The notes beneath the pieces are model-generated. The model was not told the DNA's origin and made no database searches. It saw only the letters and a list, made by a program, of their open reading frames with translations. From Bradyrhizobium archetypum (GTDB taxonomy: Bacteria; Pseudomonadota; Alphaproteobacteria; Rhizobiales; Xanthobacteraceae), in assembly GCF_013114835.1 (NCBI RefSeq), contig NZ_JAAVLW010000010.1, positions 124,001-188,000 on the forward strand: 64,000 nucleotides of DNA. The letters are read 5' to 3'. The translations under genes were made by a program, and so were the position numbers. Numbering within the stretch: position 1 is the first letter of the stretch; each line of letters begins with the position of its first letter. This document shows, piece by piece, positions 55,797-64,000 of this stretch.

Positions 55797-56436
55797 TTTG
55801 GACCACAGCCTCATGTTCCACTCTTCAGGATGCTTTCTTCGGTCCGTTGGCTCCAACTTGAACAACACTCCTATTGCCAACCATGTGCTGAAGCCAAAAC
55901 GCGTCCTGGGGAGATGGCAAAGCACTCTCGTCCAGGTTGACTGGCCCCTCGGCCGCGCTGTCGGTTCTTCCATTCCAAACCCAAGTTGTTCGGCGCACCA
56001 ACCTTGTCATGTTTCCTATAGGCATACCACAACCGTGCAAACGGCTTAGTTTCTGGGGCGTCGACGCGCGGAGCAGCAGAATCCCGGAACGATGCAGATC
56101 GGCACCCAAATCTGCGGTCATTGGCCCCGTTCTTCAGTTGATCAAACTGTTAGGCAGATCGGCAGGACGTAGAACACCTTCTCCCGGATATGAGCGTCCC
56201 AGTTGACCATCAATTGCGCCGTGGTTCGCGCCCCCTCTCCTCCTCACGCAGCAGAACTAGCTTTAGCTCTGATAACTTGACATCCAGCATCACTGAACAG
56301 ACGATCGCGACGGGCGACGAAGACCACAAAATATCTTCGTGCGTCGACACTACCTCGTCTAGTTAGAGAATGCCGGCCTGCATCCATAGACCTCATTCGC
56401 ACGCCATTACAGTCCGTGCCATCTAGCTAGCCGACC
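55797..56436. other. Intergenic between convergent cluster genes
   Basis: About 640 nt with short overlapping frames on both strands; none resembles a peptide precursor or a known family. No strong terminator hairpin was recognised. Confidence 0.35.
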
Positions 56437-57102
56437 TCATGCGCGAGCGGCATGGTTTTCGATTATCCGACGGTTCGCACCGCCGTACTTTGAACAAAAG
56501 TAAACGAGTGAACGACGCTCCCCGGCGTGCACCTGCCTTACCTCATGCCGGAACCTACATGTGGTGATAAGTACTGTTCCTAAGTGTGGGCGAAACACTT
56601 GGCGTTTACGATCGGTTGGATATACGACGAACTCACCGCCCTCGAAATCTGTCGCGAGCTGAACAATCACAGAATATTCGAAGTCGGGGTCGCTCTCAGC
56701 ATCCAAATGGATTCCAACGAAGGACCCGGGCGGCATGCGATGCATTTGGCATCGGCGAATGATGTACTCCGATGATGCTCCGAAGATCTTTCTGAGGGCG
56801 GAGACCCGCTCTGTCCTTTGAAGCAGTTCGATGATCTGCTCTGAAGCTGTACCATTCACGTTGCTAGGATTACGGCCGGCGTGATCCAGCCGCACTCGTT
56901 TTACAAAAACATTGTGAGAATCGCCGGCATCTCCCTTCCGAACCTCTTCTTCGGGAATATCGGACTGCAGCTGATCGATCCTTGTCAACTCATCTCTTGT
57001 GAACAGCGTCTCGGGGGCAATCAGGACCGTACCTTTAGCTGCCAGCTCTGAGCGGTACTTCGCGGCGGCATCTTCTGAAAGCAGACCAAGTTTATCACTC
57101 AT
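56437..57102 (-). CDS. 2-Oxoglutarate/Fe(II)-dependent oxygenase
   Basis: A 221-residue double-stranded beta-helix hydroxylase of the prolyl-4-hydroxylase type. The iron triad is visible as GIHLDAESDP (H-x-D, near residue 133) and the distal His in RHEVRQVHAGERRSLVYFCS near residue 195, where the Arg five residues later (GERRS) would bind 2-oxoglutarate. Encoded 37 nt downstream of the HDO-GFA gene on the same strand, so likely one operon. Substrate unknown; probably hydroxylates the product of the ligases or a free amino acid. Confidence 0.85.
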   Translation of the reverse strand: MSDKLGLLSEDAAAKYRSELAAKGTVLIAPETLFTRDELTRIDQLQSDIPEEEVRKGDAGDSHNVFVKRVRLDHAGRNPSNVNGTASEQIIELLQRTERVSALRKIFGASSEYIIRRCQMHRMPPGSFVGIHLDAESDPDFEYSVIVQLATDFEGGEFVVYPTDRKRQVFRPHLGTVLITTCRFRHEVRQVHAGERRSLVYFCSKYGGANRRIIENHAARA

Positions 57103-57139
57103 TGTTCGCGCCTTTCGGATTCACTCAAATTCGACTCTT

Positions 57140-58311
57140 CTAATCCGCCTGCAACGAGCGGACCGCCAGATCCCAATTCTCGCCGTCGAAATCATCTATT
57201 CTTATGCTTTCGATCGTCGTTTTATCTAGGCACCGAACATTTACGCTGAATCCTGAAGGATTCGATCGCGGCCGATAAAATGGCTTTACGCCGCAAACCC
57301 GACAAAACGTATGCCGAGCGATGTTCTTATTGAACTGATATGTAGCGAGGAGTTCTTCGCCACATTCCATCCTGAGCTTCTCGTTGGCAACGAGCATGTG
57401 CAAAAATCCGGACATTTGGCAGATTGAGCAATTGCACTTCACTGCAGAAATCTCTGCTGGCGCTCGTACGTAGAACTTGACAGCCCCACAGTGACAGCGG
57501 CCACTGTGTTCAACCTCCGGCCTACCATCTCCATCAAGCGAATCAATTCCGACTAGATTGCGGCACCACTCCAAGCTAAGGCCGTACGCGTGGTCGAATT
57601 CATCCAAGAAACGGCTATTGCAGTCGGCAGGGACCAGTTCGTTAATGAGCCTGCTAGTCATCTCTCCGTGATATTTCTCCGCAGGATCCTCGCCGCCGAC
57701 ATGGACCTGGAAATACTCAAGGTCATCGGACCGAGCATCAAAGGTTTTGACTAAAGTGGTCCAAAGTGCCTGGATCATTTCCGCAGCATGTAGCTCAAAG
57801 GCAACCATGTAGGCGCAGCGCACTATGGGGTCTCTCGACGACAAGCCGTGATATACTGCACGCAGGTACCGGCTCGTTATGGTACTGTAATTAGGCTGTA
57901 TTGCTCGGCCAAGTAGGCGCGACGCATCCCTTCTAAAGAGCTTTGAGTGGAAGTTTTCTGTGTCCAGAATACTGGATAGCGCAGCGTTGCCGCCTTTTAG
58001 AACCCGACCGTGACCTCCCGTTTCATCCCAGCAGATAAAATTTGCGACCACACTGGTCAGCTCAACGTCCCTCGGGAGGTCTCGATTGCGACGTATTGCG
58101 TCGAATATGAGATCCTTTTGCGATCCCGCCTGCAGGTGCGGGAACGCTTGTGACATCGCTAAGTATTCAGGTAGTAGACTGGCAACCTGATCCTTGGACA
58201 TCTCCGCAGCGAACGGATGGGGGTCAAGCAGAGCCCGGGCCCGGCGAGCCAAGTGCTCGCCAATTGGTATCTCTGAAGGTTGATGCAGTTTAGGAGAAGC
58301 TTGGGACAACG

Positions 58312-58315
<4 letters not shown>
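57140..58315 (-). CDS. Fusion of heme-oxygenase-like diiron oxidase (HDO) and GFA domain
   Basis: 391 residues in two parts. Residues about 20-250 resemble HDO/TenA-like all-helical oxidases, with candidate metal ligands in AYMVAFELHAAEMIQALW and LEYFQVHVGGEDPAEKYHGEM. Residues about 268-391 are a GFA domain (glutathione-dependent formaldehyde-activating fold): SGRCHCGAVKFYV, KCNCSICQMSGF, HTFCRVCGVKPFYRPRSNP, giving the C-x-C, C-x2-C and C-x2-C zinc sites. HDOs cleave C-C bonds or oxidise N or C in natural-product routes; a GFA partner could capture a one-carbon product, but that is inference. The start ATG overlaps the stop of a 73-codon frame containing a (CT)15 tract. Confidence 0.8.
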
Positions 58316-58533
<218 letters not shown>

Positions 58534-58791
58534 ATTTGTTCACAGATGTGTGGATTGCTTCCGCCAAATGATTCCGTCGTCTCGCAGGCGCGCTCATTGG
58601 TTCCTCATTGTGAACTGTAGTTCTTACCGGGGTCGGTTCGCTTGCGCGAGATCAAGGCAACTCCACGAGGATTGCATAGTGTGGGTTGGAGCGAGTGCCT
58701 GGGCCCGCACCTGCGCTATCGTGATTGCGAGATCAGGCACACGGACTTTCGCTTTTTGCGCGTGACCAGCACTCCATACCAAGGGAAAGAT

Positions 58792-59037
58792 ATGCGCGCC
58801 TTCACTTTCGCCTGCCCGATCACCAATATGATGGCCCAGAAGTGGCTCGATGCTGATGCCGAGGCGACCGAACGAGAATTTCAAGGCGTTGTCTGCCCCG
58901 CTTGTTCGCAGTTGCACTTCATAGTCGCAAGACTAGAAAGCTGCTGGGGCAGAAAGAAAAATGACAGCGCCTCACAATTCTGGAGCGTTGACTTGTGTCC
59001 TTTTCCGGCTCTAGCGGTCACTTCCGTCCCCGCCTAG
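58792..59037 (+). CDS. Small zinc-ribbon-like hypothetical protein (81 aa)
   Basis: MRAFTFACPITNMMAQKWLD then ADAEATEREFQGVVCPACSQ and LHFIVARL. The pattern FxCP-x(n)-C-x2-C and TNxxxQxWLD occurs in many short orphan proteins of Bradyrhizobium, which usually end soon after LHFI. The tail here (SASQFWSVDLCPFPALAVTS) may be a frameshifted end. AAGGGAAAG precedes the ATG. Function unknown. Confidence 0.55.
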   Translation: MRAFTFACPITNMMAQKWLDADAEATEREFQGVVCPACSQLHFIVARLESCWGRKKNDSASQFWSVDLCPFPALAVTSVPA

Positions 59038-59231
59038 GAGCCTCGACGGGGCGCTAATGTAGGAGGGAGCGTCAGCCAGCTGTTACAAGCCCGCAGCTCA
59101 TGCGTGTAGCGCAGCCCCTGCAAGCGCTGAGCGGCCCACCCGATAGCCTTGTATGTCTGAGCCAGTTTCAGGTGCGCTCGTCGGGCATCACTGTCAGTCG
59201 ACATCTGAGCGAGTGATCGGCATTTGGCCAA
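59034..59231 (-). CDS. Small hypothetical protein (65 aa), possibly truncated
   Basis: MAKCRSLAQMSTDSDARRAH and LKLAQTYKAIGWAAQRLQGL. The first half resembles the helical orphan proteins (C-R-x-L-A-x-x-S-T-D-x-D-A-R-R-A-H-L-x-L-A-Q-T) common in Bradyrhizobium; the second half does not. It overlaps the end of the convergent gene by 4 nt. Confidence 0.4.
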   Translation of the reverse strand: MAKCRSLAQMSTDSDARRAHLKLAQTYKAIGWAAQRLQGLRYTHELRACNSWLTLPPTLAPRRGS

Positions 59232-60394
59232 TGCGGCGGTGGTACGACACGCCGGGGCTGGCTTGCACGCCGGCCCTTCCCGTCCAAAAAGCCGCGTTTG
59301 CCTGCGATCACCCGCAGCAAGGCTAGGATTTCCATTTCAGCCTCCTGCCAGTGCCAGCCGGCGTGCGAGGTAGGTCTGTGGGGTCACCTTCATTTCTATC
59401 TCCATGTTGTCGTGCGGTCCGTGTCCGGTTGGAGACGCCAAAGTCGGAAACCTGACAAAGTCGCACTGTCACTCCAGCGCCCCCGTCGTCCGGGACGCAG
59501 GTCCTTTTCCTCACGTCAAGCAAGGCTCGCACCAATTCTCGCGACCGGCACCCTGATTGCTGTGATGACATGGAAGGACGCCGCAGCTGTTGCGCGGATC
59601 GGGCATAGTCTGCGCACCGGAGCCTGAGCAATGGCAGTCACAGTTGCACTAATACTCCAGCTGCAATCGTTAGATGTATTCACTAAGAAGTGGCCTGGCG
59701 AATTCGCAGGCCTCAGACCCGCGATCCTATTGACTCGTTTCAACTCCGCTTTCCCTGTTTTGGCGTAGGAACGACATGTCTCGCCATGAGCTGCAGTGAT
59801 CAGCAGACGCGTTCGTACCGGGTCGGCATCTATTGGCACATGGCCTCGGGACGGCCGCTGGAGTATGGCAGCTTCATCGGCCAACGACAGCATCATTGGA
59901 TCGCGTGCCGCAAGCCCCATCACACCAGGTGATGCTCCGATATTGTGCGCTTAGGTAGGTCGCCGTAGGGCACATTTACCAAGGAAGGATTTGAACTCGG
60001 CGCGTGAGCGGACCGTAGTCAGTTGAGGCTGGCCTTGTCGTATTCAGCCGCGTCCGGTTGGAGACGATGATGAGCGGAACCCGACAGTAGAATGCAACTC
60101 TTCCTCCGGCGCGGCGCGAAGCACGTAGTTATGCCCTTTAGGCTCGCACAATGTCTTTTGCGGCACGCCGATCGCTTGGAAACTGGTGGGGATACACTAC
60201 GACCACTGCCGTCTCGCAGAGACGGGCTCGGAGTTCAGATGAAACTCGCTCGATCAATCCAAATCAATGCCATACACGCTGCACTTTTGAGTGCGGTCCC
60301 GCCGATTGACGCTTGGCAGCATGCTTCGCGGGTGCCGCTGTCGTTCGCCCAGCAAGGGCTTTGGCACGATATGGCGCGGTGAAGTAGCGCGGCC
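59232..60394. other. Intergenic, nothing identified
   Basis: About 1.16 kb containing only short overlapping frames with no recognised family, box, RNA gene or IS end. Confidence 0.35.
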
Positions 60395-60695
60395 TTCATC
60401 GGAAAGGTCGCGCTCGTCATCGGCTTCTTCCTCGGACGCCGGGAGGAGCTTGCGCGTGAATTCGCGCGGCTCGGAGCGCATGTGTCCGTCGACTGTCGGA
60501 CCATTTCGAAGCTACGCAGTAAGTCGTCAGGGCCATTCGGCGGGAGAGACATGCGGCGAGCGCCTTCTGCTGCCGCTGAAGTCCAACAGGTTGCCACCGA
60601 TGTGGCCGAGCAGCTCGGGATGGTTGCGATCCTCATCAACAATGCGCGACCATTTACCGACAATCCATTCCTTGAATGGAGGCGCGCAGTGGGAT
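60395..60695 (+). pseudogene. Short-chain dehydrogenase remnant
   Basis: FIGKVALVIGFFLGRREELA then REFARLGAHVSVDCR resembles the start of an SDR, but the TGxxxGIG loop has become IGFFLGRR. After a frameshift QQVATDVAEQLGMVAILINN (the D-V and NNA landmarks) follows. No catalytic YxxxK is found, so only the first half survives, in decay. Confidence 0.45.
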
Positions 60696-61382
60696 GCGGT
60701 ATTGGCGATAACCTCAAGGCACGATCCTGCTCGTGTAGCGCTTGCGCAGGCAATGATACCGCTCGGCTTGGGCGGGGTGCTCGATATCGGCGCCAGGGAT
60801 CGGTCCGATCGCATTCGAATCTACGATCCAACACCATATCCTTTCTGGTTGGAACGTAGTGAACCAGGAATTTCGCCCGGCCTGCACGCGCGTCGATGTC
60901 GTCAGCTCGTCGCCGGAGGCGAGCGCGGAGATCGCGGTGATATGCGAGCGCTCCAGGCCGCCGATCGGGATCACGAGCTTGTCTTTGGACTTACAAGAAT
61001 CTCGGCGCGGCCTATCTGCACGACGTCCTTTCGCAGGCTCGCGTCGCATCCCGCTGTATAGATGCGGATGTTGCAATTCGACTCACGGTCGTTCTCGTTC
61101 CTACCCGTGCAGCCCTGAAGATGGCGCTGCCGGCGGATGGATGTTGTCGCCGAAAGATCGGTCAAGGTCCGATTGCTCCGCGATTGGCTCCTCGCTGAAC
61201 ATGCGAGGCAGACCCTGAAAACCTGTGCAACAGTCCGCCAGTCGCCGAAAATATGCCAAAAAGATGAGGCGCTTTCCGGCTGGTCGGTAGTGTCCATGAT
61301 GGCAGATTCCCGGCCTGAATTGCAGTTGGGCTGGCGTGAGGTTTTCCGCAACCGGCCATTTCAGACGGGGAGGAAACTCACA
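60696..61382. other. Intergenic, nothing identified
   Basis: About 690 nt upstream of the MFS transporter; the transporter frame is open here but its content is not membrane-like. No recognised feature except the GGAGG ribosome site at about 61369. Confidence 0.35.
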
Positions 61383-62738
61383 GTGTCACAAACATTCATC
61401 CCGCACGCACCAACGGTCAAATCGCGCATCGGCGCGATTTTGAGTGCGACGAGCGGCAATTTCCTCGAGCAGTTCGATTTTTTTCTGTTCGGCTTTTACG
61501 CCAGCGCCATTGGGAAGGCGTTCTTCCCGTCTGAGAGCGAAACCGCTTCGCTGCTCAACACGTTCGGCGTGTTCTGGCTGGGCGCCTTGATGCGTCCGGT
61601 CGGCGCGATCGTGCTCGGAGCCTATATTGACAAAATAGGCCGTCGGCAAGGCCTGATCGTCACGCTCTCAATCATGGCAATCGGCACCGTAATCATCGCC
61701 TTCTGTCCCAGTTACGAGACAATTGGCATTGCCGCACCCGTTATCGTGCTGCTCGGACGGCTGCTGCAGGGCTTTTCCGCCGGCGTCGAAGTCGGCGGCG
61801 TTTCGGTCTACCTGTCGGAGATCGCAACCCCGGGCAAGCGCGGCTTTTACACCTCGTTCCAGTCCTCCAGCCAGCAGGTCGCGATCTTTGTCGCGGCGAT
61901 CGTGGGCTATGTGCTGAACGAATCGATGCCGGTCGAAACAGTAGCCGCCTGGGGCTGGCGCATCCCGTTCTTTCTCGGCTGCCTGATCATTCCGCTTATC
62001 TTTTTCCTCCGCCGCACGCTGGAGGAAACGCCGGAATTTCTAGCGATGAAGAAGCATCCCACGGCCCGCGAGGTCTTTGCCTCGGCACTCGCCAACTGGC
62101 GAATCGTCATCCTCGGCATGATGATGGCGATCCTGACCACAACGACCTTCTATTTCGTCACCGTTTACACGCCCACATTCGGCAAGAACGTGTTGAAGCT
62201 GTCCTCCCAGGACGCGCTTTTGGTGACGCTTTTGGTCGCCGTGACGAACTTTATATGGAATCCAATTGGCGGCGCCGTCTCTGACCGAATCGGCCGCAAG
62301 CCGGTTCTGCTAGCAATTGCCGGCCTTGCGTTAGTGACCGCCTATCCGGCATTGCACTGGCTGGTAAGCTCCCCTACTTTCGGCAAGATGCTCGTGGTGG
62401 CTATGATGTTCTCGTTCTACTTCGGCATCTATAGCGGCACTATGCTGGGCGCCCTTGTCGAGATCGTGCCGAAGCATGTGCGCACAACCTGTTTCTCCCT
62501 GGCCTTCGCACTCGCGGCCGCCTTGTTCGGCACCTTTACGCCACTGGCCTCGACTTGGCTGATCGGCCGGACTAATGATAAGGCTTCACCCGGCTTTTGG
62601 CTGATGTTCGCAGCCGTGCTCGGCATCATCGCGGCACTCACCGTCTATCCCGGGACCGCCAAGCCGTCGAGAGTTGCGAAGCCGTCGCGGCCTGAGCGGC
62701 CCAACAGCGTTTTAGGCGTGCAAGCCACACCGCACTAG
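61383..62738 (+). CDS. MFS transporter, metabolite:H+ symporter (CitA-like) type
   Basis: A 451-residue, 12-helix permease. GTG start at 61383 with GGAGG 9 nt upstream. N-terminal SATSGNFLEQFDFFLFGFYA and GAYIDKIGRRQGLIVTL (the MFS loop motif G-x-x-x-D-x-x-G-R-R) match the MHS group of citrate, proline or ketoglutarate symporters; FSAGVEVGGVSVYLSEIA and ETPEFLAM are also typical. A second loop motif appears as GGAVSDRIGRKPVLL. Likely imports a small carboxylate with protons. A hairpin follows at 62811. Confidence 0.9.
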   Translation: MSQTFIPHAPTVKSRIGAILSATSGNFLEQFDFFLFGFYASAIGKAFFPSESETASLLNTFGVFWLGALMRPVGAIVLGAYIDKIGRRQGLIVTLSIMAIGTVIIAFCPSYETIGIAAPVIVLLGRLLQGFSAGVEVGGVSVYLSEIATPGKRGFYTSFQSSSQQVAIFVAAIVGYVLNESMPVETVAAWGWRIPFFLGCLIIPLIFFLRRTLEETPEFLAMKKHPTAREVFASALANWRIVILGMMMAILTTTTFYFVTVYTPTFGKNVLKLSSQDALLVTLLVAVTNFIWNPIGGAVSDRIGRKPVLLAIAGLALVTAYPALHWLVSSPTFGKMLVVAMMFSFYFGIYSGTMLGALVEIVPKHVRTTCFSLAFALAAALFGTFTPLASTWLIGRTNDKASPGFWLMFAAVLGIIAALTVYPGTAKPSRVAKPSRPERPNSVLGVQATPH

Positions 62739-62810
62739 CCGGCGGTCCGAACCGCTGAGCGGGCGAAGCGTCGAGCTTCTGTGACATCGAGTGCTCCTTG
62801 TCTTCGGTGC

Positions 62811-62837
62811 CCCTGCCAGCATTCGTTGCTGGCAGGG
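62811..62837. terminator. Strong hairpin after the MFS gene
   Basis: CCCTGCCAGCA-TTCGT-TGCTGGCAGGG: a perfect 11-bp stem with a 5-nt loop, 73 nt after the transporter stop. No T-run follows, but stem quality makes a terminator or mRNA-end stabiliser likely. Confidence 0.6.
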
Positions 62838-63040
62838 CGGGAGTACGGCCGGACTACTTCATTAACGAAAGGTGCCGCTCGACGACGAGATTAAAATAGC
62901 TGTATTCGATCTAGTTCTTACACATGATCAGTTGTGATTTCCGGCACCACCAGAATGATCACAGCGTAGTCACCGCCGTTGTGATGGCGCTCCCGCTATG
63001 GTCGCTTGATCCAGAGCCGAAATGAGAAACACTTCATGCT

Positions 63041-63217
63041 CTATGACATCGAAGTGTACCCTAACTGCGCCGTGTTCAGGTGAGAGGGCTTAAGATCATG
63101 GAGCTTCTTTTTCAGCTCGGCCAACTCTCTCAACCTCGCCTGCTTAGTGAAGAGCCACATGGCCATGCCAATAATGCCGAGCACAGTGGTTGCGATGGCA
63201 GCTGAACTGGCAAACAT
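63041..63217 (-). CDS. Small single-helix membrane protein (58 aa)
   Basis: MFASSAAIATTVLGIIGMAM and WLFTKQARLRELAELKKKLH, ending GYTSMS. One N-terminal membrane helix followed by a charged, coiled-coil-like tail, an arrangement unlikely by chance. An AAGAGGAGC sequence lies about 15 nt upstream of the ATG. No family recognised. Confidence 0.5.
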   Translation of the reverse strand: MFASSAAIATTVLGIIGMAMWLFTKQARLRELAELKKKLHDLKPSHLNTAQLGYTSMS

Positions 63218-63772
63218 ATTCGTAGCGGGCGCTCCTCTTCGCTTCCCGTTCAGGCGACGATGACAAAATGCCCGATCATACCACTCCAGCAGTTTAGCAG
63301 AGCGGCCAAACAGCTCCCGAATAAGGACATTGACCGGTTTCTGCGAAAAGTTGGGCTAAACATCTTTTTAGCTTCACTAGCCGCAACGGCGCGACGGGGG
63401 GAGCGGGATTGGAGTGCGCGGCCAGATGGATCGAACCAACGAAGATCCTTCTTAGGGCGCCATGGCAGCTGCCCAATCGTCACCTAAACTTGAATAGCTC
63501 GCCATAGCGGCCGTGTCGCTAGCTCCATTCGATGTCGCGGGCGCGGTTCGCCGGTGACCCGGGAGGGCCGCATTCGATGCGACCGTCAGCGGCAGTCTCG
63601 ACCTTGGTGTTCGACCCGTAGCGGCGTGGCAACAGCATTCAGCAGGAGCGACCGCAGTGACGGACTTTCGTGAGGCCGCCCCTTGATGTAGGCAGGTCGG
63701 GCGTCGGCAAATAACGGCTGTAGGACAGCTTGTCCTTAGCGCGTACCGAAAGTCACCTCACGAACACAAAGC
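63218..63772. other. Intergenic, possible island edge
   Basis: About 555 nt before the chromosomal-looking peptidase gene. Short Arg-rich frames only. No tRNA end or direct repeat was recognised that would mark an integration site. Confidence 0.35.
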
Positions 63773-64000
63773 TTAATTGGGTGTTGCCGGCGTTGCGGCC
63801 GATGGCGCGGTGGCCGGCTGGGCGACGACCTCTGGAGAGCGGCCGACGATGACGGTGAGCAGGCCCTGGCCCCACAGCCGCTGCGCGACCTTCTTGGCGT
63901 TCTCCAGCGTCACCGCATCGACGAGGGCGTTGCGCTTTTCAATATAGTCGATCGCCAGCTTGTCGAGCTGGTATTGCAGCAGCGCCCGCGCCAGGTTTGA
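63773..64000 (-). CDS. M16 (insulinase-like) peptidase, C-terminal part
   Basis: Partial gene running off the window's right edge. The minus strand reads LARALLQYQLDKLAIDYIEK, RNALVDAVTLENAKKVAQRL and WGQGLLTVIVGRSPEVV, then an Ala/Pro-rich end and TAA at 63773. This is the usual C-terminal helix-strand end (xxLLxPxxLTVVVGxP) of bacterial M16 processing peptidases, which are periplasmic or secreted core-genome proteins. Clean, GC-rich coding suggests ordinary chromosome rather than island. Confidence 0.7.
   Translation of the reverse strand, partial: SNLARALLQYQLDKLAIDYIEKRNALVDAVTLENAKKVAQRLWGQGLLTVIVGRSPEVVAQPATAPSAATPATPN

Overview
The window looks like part of the symbiosis region of a Bradyrhizobium-type soybean/legume rhizobium. 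The evidence is a nod box followed by nodS, three type III secretion (tts) boxes, two nopP-family effector genes, a virK homologue, a complete core gibberellin operon, and dense wreckage of insertion sequences and broken genes, which is typical of symbiosis islands. The far right edge enters what looks like an ordinary chromosomal M16 peptidase gene, so the island border may be close to position 63.5-63.8 kb.

Layout. 0-6 kb: a large probable type III effector (XopP/HLK-like), a GNAT acetyltransferase and a PLP-dependent cysteine synthase-family enzyme. 6.3-9 kb: nod box and a lone nodS, remnants of an IS256 transposase and a Mom-like gene, then an exported beta-carbonic anhydrase. 9.3-15 kb: a junkyard with IS5 and IS21 transposase fragments, a frameshifted DUF2971 gene, a toxin-antitoxin pair whose toxin is frameshifted, a repeat-containing ORF and a broken VirB4/TrbE gene. 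15-21 kb: type III effector zone with three tts boxes, each 72-82 nt ahead of a gene (a small membrane protein and two divergent nopP paralogues). 23.2-32.5 kb: the gibberellin operon on the minus strand, in the order cyp112-cyp114-fd-sdr-cyp117-ggps-(small ORF)-cps-ks, followed by a decayed idi; cyp115 is absent. Its very high GC content contrasts with both flanks.

34-41 kb: virK, a frameshifted DUF885 peptidase-like gene, an EamA transporter and small proteins. 41.1-44.8 kb: a three-gene biotin-dependent acyl-CoA carboxylase operon (biotin carboxylase, biotin carrier, carboxyltransferase). 46-52.6 kb: small membrane and zinc-ribbon proteins, trpD-trpC, a flavin reductase and a tiny two-gene operon. 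52.7-58.5 kb: the most interesting block, an apparently uncharacterised small-molecule cluster. It has an acyl-CoA ligase and an ATP-grasp peptide ligase on the plus strand facing a 2OG-Fe(II) oxygenase and a heme-oxygenase-like-diiron-oxidase/GFA fusion on the minus strand. A (CT)15 microsatellite sits directly before the fusion gene and could change its N-terminus by slippage. 58.8-64 kb: small proteins, decayed genes, an MHS-family transporter and the chromosomal edge.

Three copies of a promoter with a 19-bp spacer (TTGAAY-N19-TANGAT/TAGGCT), the geometry of MerR-controlled promoters, occur at about 40.0, 47.6 and 52.1 kb. All functional calls are from reading translations and motifs by eye; no database search was possible.
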